Shown: positions 1 to 6,297, counted from the first letter of the stretch. The stretch: DNA of 6,561 bases from Hellea sp. (GCA_020628635.1 JAHDEU010000128.1:1-6561); one strand, 5' to 3'. Numbers and translations are program-made. Notes: generated from the sequence alone by a model not told the origin.

Positions 1-76
1 GAGGCGTGTCTGAAAACATCACATCGACCTCGCGCCCGGCTGCCGCCATTGCCTTCACCGCCCCTTGGCCCCACAT
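1..76 (-). CDS. possible 5' end of a leftward gene, partial at left edge
   Basis: On the minus strand a frame is open from ATG at 76, or from ATG at 49, to the window edge. Read from 49 it begins MAAAGREVDVMFSDTP, which looks like ordinary protein. AAGGGG and GAAGG, possible Shine-Dalgarno sites, lie just upstream of the ATG at 49. The rightward exporter starts at 85, so the two starts would be only 9 to 36 bases apart, and the promoters would have to overlap or lie inside the opposite gene. The fragment is too short to name a family. It could equally be chance reading of the exporter's leader, because the other frames here are also mostly open. Confidence 0.28.
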   Translation of the reverse strand, partial: MWGQGAVKAMAAAGREVDVMFSDTP

Positions 77-84
77 GCCCGCCA

Positions 85-1917
85 ATGCCGCCCCGCCACC
101 CCGACCAATTCGACGCCGCCGAGGAGCGCACGCTGTTTGAGCAACTGGTCGCGTTGCGCAAGCTGCTGCCTTACGTCTGGCCGGCGGACAAGCCGTCCTA
201 CAAGGTGCGGGCCGCGGTCGCGATCGCGCTGGTGGTCTCCAGCCAGTTCTTCATCGTCGCGGCCCCCTTCTTCATCGGCGAGGCGCAGGGCTCCGTGCAG
301 GACGCGGTGAGCGACGGCAGCGCATTCGGCGACGCCGTCGCGATCATCGGCTTCTTCCTCCTGGCCTATGGTGCGATGCGGCTGCTCTCCACCGCGTTCT
401 CGGAAGCCCGAGAATACGTCTTCGCGCCCGTCGCGCAGCTGGCGCAGCGCCGGATCGCGACGCAGACCTTCGCGCATCTGCACCAGCTGGGGCTGCGCTA
501 CCATCTGGCCAAGCGCACGGGCGGGCTGTCGCGGATCATCGAACGCGGCGTGCGCTCGATCGATTTCCTGTTCCGCTTCCTGCTGTTCAATATCGGGCCG
601 ACCTTCCTGCAGCTCATCATCGCGGGCGCGGCGCTGACGGTCGCTTACGATGCGTGGTTCGCGCTGATCGCGGTCGGCATTGTCGTGACCTATGTGGCGT
701 TCACCGTGGTCACGACGGAGTGGCGGCTGAAGTTCCGGCGCGAGATGAACAAGCGCGACACGGAAAGCTGGGCGCGCGCCGTGGACAGCCTGCTGAACTA
801 CGAGACGGTCAAATATTTCGACGCCGAAGAGCGCGAGGTCGCGCGCTATGACGCCGCGATGGAGGCCTATGCGAAAGCCGCCGTGCGCTCCCGGACGTCG
901 CTGGCGACCGTCAATATCGGGCAGAACTTCCTGATGAACACCGGCATCATCGCCATGATGATCCTGGCAGCCGAGCGCGTACTGGGCGGGTCGATGGACA
1001 CCAAGGACATGTTCACCATCACCCTGCTGATGAGCCAGCTCTACCGGCCGCTCAACATTCTCGGCTTCGCCTACCGCGAGATCAAGCAGTCGCTGACCGA
1101 TCTGGAGCGCATGTTCACCCTGCTCGACGAGGAGCCGGAGGTGCGCGACGCCGCCCATGCCGGGGACATCGGATCCGTGCAGGGCCGGATCGAGTTCGAG
1201 GATGTCGACTTCGCCTATGACGACGACCGCCAGATCCTGCACGGCGTCAGCTTCACGGCCGAGGACGGGCAGACCGTGGCCGTCGTCGGCCCGACGGGTG
1301 CGGGCAAGTCGACCCTGTCGCGCATCCTCTACCGCTTCTACGACATTGCGGGCGGCAGCGTGCGCATTGACGGGCGCGACATACGCGACGTGACGCAAAG
1401 CTCCCTGCGCGCCGCCATCGGCATGGTCCCGCAGGACACGGTGCTGTTCAACGACACGATCGGCTACAACATCGCCTATGCGCGACCGGACGCGAGCCAA
1501 GCGGAAATCGAGCAGGCCGCGCGGGACGCCCAGATACACGACTTCATCGCGGGGCTTCCCAAGGGCTACGACACCATGGTCGGCGAGCGCGGGCTGAAAC
1601 TCTCCGGCGGCGAGAAGCAGCGCGTCGCCATCGCGCGCACCCTGCTCAAGGACCCGGCCATCCTGATCCTCGACGAGGCGACGAGCGCGCTCGACAGCGC
1701 AACCGAGGTCGAGATTCAGGGTGCGCTATCGAGCGCCGCGAAGGGGCGCACCACGCTGGTCGTTGCGCACCGGCTGTCGACCATCCAGGACGCGGACCTG
1801 ATCCTCGTCATGGAGGAGGGGCGGATCGTGGAGCGCGGCACACACGAGGCCCTGCTGGAACGCGGCGGGCTCTATGCCGAGCTGTGGAACCGCCAGGGGG
1901 AGTTGGAGGCGGCATGA
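85..1917 (+). CDS. ATM1/HMT1-type ABC exporter, fused permease and ATPase
   Basis: This is a half-size ABC exporter of 610 residues, the usual length for the ATM1 (heavy-metal/Fe-S) family. It sits in the inner membrane and works as a homodimer. Relatives export glutathione conjugates, metal-glutathione or sulfur compounds using ATP. The N-terminal half carries about six hydrophobic helices between residues 35 and 310. It also has the family hallmark NYETVKYF and a VNIGQ motif (N277, Q280) that lines up with the glutathione-contacting LNxGQ region of bacterial Atm1. The ATPase half has Walker A GPTGAGKST (402-410), Q-loop Q450, signature LSGGEKQR (506 on), Walker B ILILDEATSALD (D530, E531) and switch H562, so it looks fully active. 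The frame is open to the left edge. I chose ATG 85 over TTG 49 because the stretch before it is proline-rich and unlike the family; no clear Shine-Dalgarno site is visible. The substrate is inferred from family only. Confidence 0.92.
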   Translation: MPPRHPDQFDAAEERTLFEQLVALRKLLPYVWPADKPSYKVRAAVAIALVVSSQFFIVAAPFFIGEAQGSVQDAVSDGSAFGDAVAIIGFFLLAYGAMRLLSTAFSEAREYVFAPVAQLAQRRIATQTFAHLHQLGLRYHLAKRTGGLSRIIERGVRSIDFLFRFLLFNIGPTFLQLIIAGAALTVAYDAWFALIAVGIVVTYVAFTVVTTEWRLKFRREMNKRDTESWARAVDSLLNYETVKYFDAEEREVARYDAAMEAYAKAAVRSRTSLATVNIGQNFLMNTGIIAMMILAAERVLGGSMDTKDMFTITLLMSQLYRPLNILGFAYREIKQSLTDLERMFTLLDEEPEVRDAAHAGDIGSVQGRIEFEDVDFAYDDDRQILHGVSFTAEDGQTVAVVGPTGAGKSTLSRILYRFYDIAGGSVRIDGRDIRDVTQSSLRAAIGMVPQDTVLFNDTIGYNIAYARPDASQAEIEQAARDAQIHDFIAGLPKGYDTMVGERGLKLSGGEKQRVAIARTLLKDPAILILDEATSALDSATEVEIQGALSSAAKGRTTLVVAHRLSTIQDADLILVMEEGRIVERGTHEALLERGGLYAELWNRQGELEAA

Positions 1918-2000
1918 GCGGGCGCGCGTCATTTTCAAAGCCTTGGCAAGCCGGCCGGCTGAGCCTAGGCGAAACGCAAACACGAACGGAGCCCACATGA
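1914..2000 (+). other. 28-codon mini-ORF bridging exporter and SDR genes
   Basis: An ATG at 1914 overlaps the exporter stop as ATGA. It opens a frame of 28 codons (beginning MSGRASFSKPWQAG) whose stop overlaps the start of the SDR gene, again as ATGA at 1997-2000. This arrangement is what translational coupling through a small leader peptide would look like. The peptide shows no known motif, signal peptide or membrane segment, and its composition is not distinctive. It may be chance, since the SDR has its own good Shine-Dalgarno site. Confidence 0.25.
1940..1971 (+). promoter_or_regulatory. cluster of three dyads with a possible promoter
   Basis: Three symmetric or near-symmetric elements stand in a row: GCCTTGGC (1940-1947), the perfect 12-base palindrome AGCCGGCCGGCT (1949-1960) and GCCTAGGC (1963-1970). 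Their centres are 11 and 12 bases apart, close to one helical turn. TTGGCA at 1943-1948 matches the sigma-70 -35 box at five of six bases. A 17-base spacer leads to TAGGCG at 1966, a poor -10 box. The site may be an operator or promoter for the SDR-DUF1330 pair. No T-run follows, so it is not an intrinsic terminator. Confidence 0.3.
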
Positions 2001-2875
2001 CCTTCAAGAACCGCACTCTCATCATGTCCGGCGGCTCGCGCGGGATTGGGCTGGCCATCGCCAAGCGTGTCGCGGCCGACGGCGCGAACATCGCGATCTG
2101 CGCCAAGACGGCCGAGCCGCACCCCAAGCTCGAGGGCACGATCTACACGGCGGCGGAAGAGATCGAGGCCGCAGGCGGGACGTGCCTGCCGATCGTGTGC
2201 GACATACGCGACGACGCGTCGGTGGAGCGGGCCATCGAGCAGACGGCAGACCGGTTTGGCGGCATCGACATCCTCGTCAACAACGCGTCCGCCATTTCTC
2301 TCACGCCGACCACAATGACGCCGATGAAACGGTTCGACCTGATGAACCAGGTCAACGCCCGCGGCACGTTCTCCATGAGCCGCAGCGCGCACCGATATCT
2401 GGTGGACAGCGACCACGCCCACATCCTCAACATCGCGCCGCCGCTGGACATGGCTCCCAAATGGTTCGCGCGCCACACCGCCTACACCATGGCCAAATAC
2501 GGCATGAGCCTGTGCACGCTGGGCATGGCGGAGGAGTTCCGGCGCGACGCGATCGCGGTGAACTCGCTCTGGCCGATGACGTCGATCGACACGGCCGCCG
2601 TGCGCAATGTGCTGGGCGGCGACGCCATGGCCAAGATGAGCCGCTCGCCCCAGATCATGGCCGACGCGGCTTACCATGTGCTGTCCAAGCCGACCGACTT
2701 CACCGGTCGGTTCCTCATCGACGAGGACGTTCTGAAAGAGGCGGGCGACTGGGATGCCTCCCGCTACCGCCGCGCCGACCACGACGGTCCGCTCATGGCG
2801 GACTTCTTCGTCGATCCCGACACGCTGGCCAGTTCCGATGACGAGATCATGGAAGCGCCAGGGTATGGGAGCTGA
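1997..2875 (+). CDS. HSDL2-like short-chain dehydrogenase/reductase
   Basis: This 292-residue protein has a single Rossmann-fold SDR domain and closely resembles the N-terminal part of HSDL2 (hydroxysteroid dehydrogenase-like 2), including the hallmark stretches AEPHPKLEGTIYTAAEEIEA and YTMAKYGMSLC. It lacks HSDL2's C-terminal SCP2 domain. Visible motifs are the cofactor loop SGGSRGIG (residues 11-18), NNAS (95-98) and catalytic YxxxK (Y163, K167). Where I recall the family reading N-I/L-S-P-P-L, this protein has A147 in NIAPPL. The likely reaction is NAD(P)-dependent oxidation or reduction of a hydroxyl or carbonyl group on a lipid-like substrate, in the cytoplasm; the substrate is unknown. 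ATG 1997 was chosen because GGAG lies 5 bases upstream and the fold begins there; upstream in-frame codons do not look like SDR sequence. The C-terminal tail is rich in Asp and Glu. The DUF1330 gene follows after 3 bases, so the two are probably cotranscribed. Confidence 0.9.
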   Translation: MTFKNRTLIMSGGSRGIGLAIAKRVAADGANIAICAKTAEPHPKLEGTIYTAAEEIEAAGGTCLPIVCDIRDDASVERAIEQTADRFGGIDILVNNASAISLTPTTMTPMKRFDLMNQVNARGTFSMSRSAHRYLVDSDHAHILNIAPPLDMAPKWFARHTAYTMAKYGMSLCTLGMAEEFRRDAIAVNSLWPMTSIDTAAVRNVLGGDAMAKMSRSPQIMADAAYHVLSKPTDFTGRFLIDEDVLKEAGDWDASRYRRADHDGPLMADFFVDPDTLASSDDEIMEAPGYGS

Positions 2876-2878
2876 CGG

Positions 2879-3313
2879 ATGCCCACGCAAAACGCCGTCG
2901 AGCCGACGCCGGAGCAGATCGAGGCCTTTCTGGCGGGCCACGAGGACGGCGAGCCGGTCTTCATGCTCAACCTGCTGAAGTTCAAGGACCGCGCGACCTA
3001 CCATGACGGGGAGGACGTGTCGGGCGCGGAGGCCTATGGCCGCTACGCCAAGGCCTTCGGGCAGATGCTGCGCGATCAGGGGCTGGAGGGCTCGGAGACG
3101 GTCTTTGGCGGGCGCGTGCTCGATTTCATGATCGGTCAGGACTCCGACGTGCCCGGCGGAGAGTGGGACGCCGTGGCGGTGGTCCGCTATCCCGACCGCA
3201 AGGCCATGTTCGCAGCCGTCAGCAATCCGGAATACCGCAAGATCCACAAACACCGCAAAGCCGGGCTGGCGGGCCAATTGCTGATCGCCTGCGACGGCTC
3301 TGGCGTGTTTTAG
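2879..3313 (+). CDS. DUF1330 domain protein
   Basis: This is a soluble protein of 144 residues, slightly longer than the usual DUF1330 core of about 95. The family is a dimeric alpha-beta barrel-like (ferredoxin-like) fold with no settled function. Matching features are PVFMLNLLKFK (26-36), a mid-section AYGRYAKAF, WDAVAVVRYP (96-105) and the closing NPEYRKIHKHRKAGL (116-130). The first 20 residues are an extension not needed for the fold. GGGAG at 2867-2871 is a good Shine-Dalgarno site 7 bases before the ATG. Only 3 bases separate it from the SDR stop, which points to a shared transcript and perhaps a shared substrate. Its stop overlaps the stop of the opposing gene by 4 bases, so no terminator fits between them. 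Confidence 0.88.
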   Translation: MPTQNAVEPTPEQIEAFLAGHEDGEPVFMLNLLKFKDRATYHDGEDVSGAEAYGRYAKAFGQMLRDQGLEGSETVFGGRVLDFMIGQDSDVPGGEWDAVAVVRYPDRKAMFAAVSNPEYRKIHKHRKAGLAGQLLIACDGSGVF

Positions 3314-4014
3314 CCATATTCCCGGTGGTACTCGTAGCCGAAGAGCGAGGTCCCGGTTTCCGGATTGAAATACTGGCAGTAGAGCCGCTCGCCCGATTTT
3401 GGCGTGGTGTCGCGCCGCGTGCGCATCATGTGAAAGGACAACGCCGTCACGCCGCGCGCCTTCAGGTCCAGATCGGCGGCTGTCGCGCGGTCGGCATTGC
3501 GGCCAGGCGTGCATTCCGCGACCCCTTCGGAGTTGCCGCAAGCCAGGCGCATATGCGCCTCTCCGAGATAGCGGTCATTCGTCGGGTACTCGCCACGCCC
3601 CTCGGTCTCGCCCAGCTCGCCATAGGCCGGGTCGTCGATCTTCATGCACTGCGTTTCGAATGGTCCCAGCTCCCGCAGCGCCTCGGTCGGATATTCCAGA
3701 TAGAGCACCTCTCCCGAGCTCAGCCTGGGCAGCAGGCAGCCGCTCTCGAAGCCCACATCGCGCCGGTCGATGAATCCCGTGGACGTCTGCGTGCTCATGC
3801 CCTTGCGCCATGTGTATTCGCCAAGCCGGCCATAAACGACCCGGCTCGGCTGCAGCGCATCGCAGGTCGTGATTTCGACGGGAACAGGCGCGCCGGCGCT
3901 CGCAGCCATGGGCAGGGTGGCTAGCATTGCCACGCATGCCGCCATGGCGGGCGCGCAGCAGGCCTTTCGCCGCCATGTCCGCTCAATCGCCCATTTCGTA
4001 TCTGTCTGCATCAT
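3310..4014 (-). CDS. secreted six-cysteine protein, family not recognised
   Basis: I do not recognise this 234-residue protein. It has an N-terminal export signal: a basic region (W14 R15 R16 K17), a hydrophobic run (about 21-36) and a likely cleavage site ASA|G after A40. No lipobox is seen, so it should end up soluble in the periplasm or outside the cell. The mature part has six cysteines (51, 93, 123, 159, 168, 213), enough for three disulfides. It has many aromatic, acidic and Gly residues and no obvious catalytic motif or repeat. The start at 4014 is supported by AGGAG at 4019-4023, 4 bases upstream; the next codon is also ATG (4011), 7 bases from the same site, and is equally possible. 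It is divergent from the DoxX gene and convergent with the DUF1330 gene. The reading frame is continuous and codon use matches its neighbours. Confidence 0.72.
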   Translation of the reverse strand: MMQTDTKWAIERTWRRKACCAPAMAACVAMLATLPMAASAGAPVPVEITTCDALQPSRVVYGRLGEYTWRKGMSTQTSTGFIDRRDVGFESGCLLPRLSSGEVLYLEYPTEALRELGPFETQCMKIDDPAYGELGETEGRGEYPTNDRYLGEAHMRLACGNSEGVAECTPGRNADRATAADLDLKARGVTALSFHMMRTRRDTTPKSGERLYCQYFNPETGTSLFGYEYHREYG

Positions 4015-4063
4015 TCGTCTCCTGTTCGCTCAGTCTGTCTTAGTGCTGGCCGCATGGGCGTGG

Positions 4064-4495
4064 ATGAGTCAGGTCCCGCTCATGCCGTCCTCCCTCATCG
4101 ACGCCGCTCGCGCCGCCGTTATCCTGCTCCTGTCGATGTTTTTTGCAGCCGCCGGTGTGGCGCATTTCACAGTGACGGACAGTTTTGCCGCGATCGTGCC
4201 GCCTTTTCTGCCCTTTCCGGAGCTCATCGTGCAGGTCACGGGCGCGATGGAACTCGTCTTCGCGTTGGGCCTGCTGTGGCCGAAGTGGCGGGCGCGCACC
4301 GGATGGGCGCTGGCCGCCTATCTGCTCTGCGTCCTGCCCGCCAACATCTACATGGCCCTGGAGGGCATGCCGCTCGGAACGCTGGCCACCAGTAAATTTT
4401 CGTTGTGGCTCCGAGTTGGGTTGCAATTCCCTTTAATTACATTAATCCTGTGGTCGTCCCGTTCTTTGGAACGGAATCAGGACCGCGGGAGTTAA
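4064..4495 (+). CDS. DoxX-like small integral membrane protein
   Basis: This is a protein of 143 residues with four membrane helices (about 16-33, 53-72, 79-97, 117-136), the normal size and topology for DoxX-like proteins. Family-type sequence is clear in the first loop, GVAHFTVTDSFAAIVPPFLP (31-50), and in PANIYMA (92-98). The molecular role of most DoxX-like proteins is unsettled; some relatives take part in redox or thiosulfate chemistry at the inner membrane. The start is uncertain: ATG 4064 gives the best family length, while ATG 4082 and GTG 4043 are alternatives in the same open frame; none has a strong Shine-Dalgarno site. Only about 49 bases separate it from the divergent secreted protein. 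The last third is unusual in codon use: 4391-4447 has several AT-rich codons, including two TTA. That patch and the 3' end may hold the promoter of the next gene. Confidence 0.82.
   Translation: MSQVPLMPSSLIDAARAAVILLLSMFFAAAGVAHFTVTDSFAAIVPPFLPFPELIVQVTGAMELVFALGLLWPKWRARTGWALAAYLLCVLPANIYMALEGMPLGTLATSKFSLWLRVGLQFPLITLILWSSRSLERNQDRGS
4459..4474. repeat. short inverted repeat at the end of the DoxX gene
   Basis: CCGTTC (4459-4464) and GAACGG (4469-4474) are perfect inverted arms around a TTTG loop. There is no following T-run, so it is a poor terminator for DoxX. It overlaps the GGAAC of the candidate EcfG promoter and could be a binding site or chance. Confidence 0.4.
4468..4493 (+). promoter_or_regulatory. 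possible EcfG-type (general stress) promoter for ompA
   Basis: GGAAC at 4468-4472 is followed by a 17-base spacer and AGTT at 4490-4493. The alphaproteobacterial EcfG consensus is GGAAC, 16-17 bases, CGTT, so eight of nine key bases match. It lies in the last codons of the DoxX gene and would give the OmpA gene a leader of roughly 85-90 bases. The GGAAC is also the right arm of a short inverted repeat (4459-4474). A weaker sigma-70-like pair, TTGGGT (4416-4421) and TACATT (4438-4443), sits in an AT-rich patch upstream. Neither is proven. Confidence 0.33.
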
Positions 4496-4573
4496 CGCGG
4501 CTGAGACCCGTGCGACGCGCAGCGTGCGTGCAGGCTCTGACACAACAGCGCAATGCGCGCGCAGAGGGATCAC

Positions 4574-4578
4574 AGGGA
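4574..4578 (+). promoter_or_regulatory. ribosome binding site fixing the ompA start
   Basis: AGGGA lies 8 bases before ATG 4587. It supports this start over the longer frame from 4524, as does the signal peptide that begins exactly at this ATG. Confidence 0.7.
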
Positions 4579-4586
4579 TACTTTCC

Positions 4587-5996
4587 ATGAAACAGTTCAC
4601 AACCTGCCTGGCCGCCTCCGGTCTGGCGCTGACGGCGGCTCTCGCTTCCGTCACCATGGCTTCGGCCCAAGACAGCGGCGTGTATATCCGCGCCAATGCG
4701 GGCCTTTCGGTCATGGACGATTCCGAGCTCACCGGCGGCATCGACAGCACAACGGTCGGCACAGGCGTGGTCGAAGGCGAATCCGACCTCGCGGCCTCGC
4801 TCGGCCTCGGCTACAAATTCGACAACAACTGGCGTGTCGAACTCGATGGCGACTACGGCTACCAAGACCTCGGCGCCATCTCCAACACCCCCAGCAGCTT
4901 CGCGAAGCTGCGCAACCAGTCGCTGATGGCGAACCTGATCTATGATTTCGACGGTCTTGGCTCGTTCGTGCCATTCGTCGGCGTGGGTGCGGGTGTCCTG
5001 CGCGGCGAGGGCAGCTTTTCGGCCCATGATTTCGTAATCGACGGCAACGCCGTGCGTCACCCGGCCTGCCCCGGCGCGACCGCCGACGGCGTCACCTATA
5101 GCTGCGACACGTCCGACACGGATGTGGCATTCGCCTACCAGGCTCTGGCCGGCATCGGTATCAAGCTGTCGGACCGTCTGACCTGGGATACGCACTACAC
5201 CTACCAGCGCGCCAACGACCTGGACTTTGAAGGCATCCGTTCCGCGGTCGCCGGTGCGCCAAACCCCGGCGTGACCACGACGGCCACTATCACCTCGCTG
5301 GAAGATCCGACGATCCACTCGCTTCTGACGGGACTGCGTTACCAGTTCGGTGGCACGAAATATGTGGCACCGCCGCCGCCGCCGCCCGCACCGGCGCCGA
5401 TCACCTATACCTGCTTCGACGGTACCGTCGTCACGGACCGCGCGCTCTGCCCGCCGCCGCCACCGCCGCCTCCGCAGCAGTTCACCTGTTCCGATGGTGT
5501 GACGACGGTGACGGATCTGGCACTCTGCCCGCCGGAAGTCGTCTTCCTGACCTGCCCGGATGGGGTGACGCAAGTGTCCGACCTCAACGCATGTCCGCGT
5601 CGTTCGGTCGAGACGATCGAAAACCTCTGCGGCACGCAGAACCGTCAGGAAGTCATCTATTACGAGTTCAACAAGGGCCAGTCGGCCGAGACCCGCAATA
5701 CGATCAACCGCATCCTCGACATCGGCCAGTTCTGCCAGGTGCAGAACATCCGCGTCGTCGGCCACACCGACACATCGGGTGCCGCGTCCTACAACCTGAA
5801 CCTTTCCAAGCGCCGCGCTGCCGACGCTCGCGAAGAGCTGGTCCGCCAGGGTGTGAACCCCGCGCTGATCACCTCCGAAGGCAAGGGCGAGACAGAGCCG
5901 GCCATCCCGACCGGCGACGGCGTCAAGGAACAGCTGAACCGCCGCACGGAAGTGCTGATCACGCTGTCCGACGTGGGCGCCGCGACCTTCAACTAG
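4587..5996 (+). CDS. OmpA-family outer-membrane protein
   Basis: This protein of 469 residues is longer than classical OmpA (about 350). It has a signal peptide (1-27, cleavage ASA|Q), then an N-terminal beta-barrel of the OmpA/Omp25 type (about 30-258; alternating aromatic/Gly strands, ending LLTGLRYQFG). The linker carries Pro runs (262-271 and 289-296) and three cysteine-pair repeats. The C-terminal OmpA domain (about 345-460) contains GHTDTSG and LSKRRA. D395 and R410 match the pair that binds diaminopimelate in peptidoglycan. It should span the outer membrane and tether it to the cell wall. The mature chain has ten cysteines: two in one barrel loop (161, 173), six in the linker (276, 288, 301, 314, 323, 336) and two in the OmpA domain (348, 383). 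An even number suggests disulfides. It ends in a strong terminator and is probably monocistronic. Confidence 0.93.
   Translation: MKQFTTCLAASGLALTAALASVTMASAQDSGVYIRANAGLSVMDDSELTGGIDSTTVGTGVVEGESDLAASLGLGYKFDNNWRVELDGDYGYQDLGAISNTPSSFAKLRNQSLMANLIYDFDGLGSFVPFVGVGAGVLRGEGSFSAHDFVIDGNAVRHPACPGATADGVTYSCDTSDTDVAFAYQALAGIGIKLSDRLTWDTHYTYQRANDLDFEGIRSAVAGAPNPGVTTTATITSLEDPTIHSLLTGLRYQFGGTKYVAPPPPPPAPAPITYTCFDGTVVTDRALCPPPPPPPPQQFTCSDGVTTVTDLALCPPEVVFLTCPDGVTQVSDLNACPRRSVETIENLCGTQNRQEVIYYEFNKGQSAETRNTINRILDIGQFCQVQNIRVVGHTDTSGAASYNLNLSKRRAADAREELVRQGVNPALITSEGKGETEPAIPTGDGVKEQLNRRTEVLITLSDVGAATFN
5400..5600 (+). repeat. three cysteine-pair micro-repeats in the OmpA linker
   Basis: Within the OmpA coding sequence, residues 272-289, 299-315 and 321-337 repeat the pattern TC-x-DG-x(2-4)-V-[TS]-D-x-x-[LA]-C-P. 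The cysteine spacings are 12, 13 and 13. The first two units are separated by eight prolines and two glutamines, the second and third by only a few residues. The DNA copies have diverged, so this is an old protein-level repeat rather than a recent duplication. Confidence 0.75.
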
Positions 5997-6022
5997 GTCC
6001 CGCCTCACAGCGACAAGATAGG

Positions 6023-6051
6023 AAGCCCGGCTCCAACGAGTCGGGCTTTTT
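6023..6051 (+). terminator. intrinsic terminator of the OmpA gene
   Basis: AAGCCCGGCT (6023-6032) pairs with AGTCGGGCTT (6039-6048) to give a ten-base-pair stem with one G-T pair. The loop is CCAACG, and five T residues run from 6047 to 6051. It lies 27 bases after the OmpA stop. Confidence 0.9.
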
Positions 6052-6297
6052 GCTGCGCGGGGGAAAAGTCCGGCACGGGTCTGGTGAGCGTCGTCAATCC
6101 GGCTGCCACTTGTTCCTTCCGCGTCCTGCACTTTTAACTGTCCGCTAATACTGCCTGTTGCGTTCGGCATGCTGCAGCGTGTGAGCCTGGAATGTGCCCG
6201 GTGATCGACAGGGCGGGGACGCGATTGCAACGCTTGGGCACAGCGCGGCGGAAATTGCCCGGTCGGTGGCGCAATTCTGTCACGGCTCAGCCGTGGA
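6052..6297. other. non-coding stretch between OmpA terminator and hydrolase
   Basis: No convincing gene, tRNA or promoter is visible. It holds two inverted repeats. AATTGC (6253-6258) faces GCAATT (6271-6276) across 12 bases. CACGGC (6281-6286) and GCCGTG (6290-6295) flank a 3-base loop, just downstream of the leftward hydrolase stop. The latter hairpin could protect or end the hydrolase transcript, but no T-run follows it on the minus strand. Confidence 0.5.

Noticed and set aside
55..1539. 494-codon open frame on the minus strand inside the exporter gene
   Set aside because: Arg/His/Asp/Val-rich composition with no domain, lying antisense to an intact ABC exporter; long antisense frames are expected at this GC content.
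1808..3541. 577-codon minus-strand frame across exporter end, SDR and DUF1330
   Set aside because: It crosses three well-supported genes and has shadow-like Arg/His/Gly-rich composition with no motif.
3163..3924. 253-codon plus-strand frame antisense to the secreted protein
   Set aside because: It starts inside the DUF1330 gene out of frame and has no motif; the opposing frame has a signal peptide and a good ribosome binding site.
4554..4563. 10-base palindrome TGCGCGCGCA in the ompA leader
   Set aside because: Simple alternating GC sequence common in such genomes; no partner site or conserved context can be shown.
5364..5485. CCG-rich tracts that might be a slippage-prone simple repeat
   Set aside because: They encode the proline runs of the OmpA linker and are broken by CCA, CCT and GCA codons, so phase variation is unlikely.
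6151..6160. GCTAATAC-like -10 box in the stretch after ompA
   Set aside because: No -35 box at a usable distance and no rightward gene downstream.
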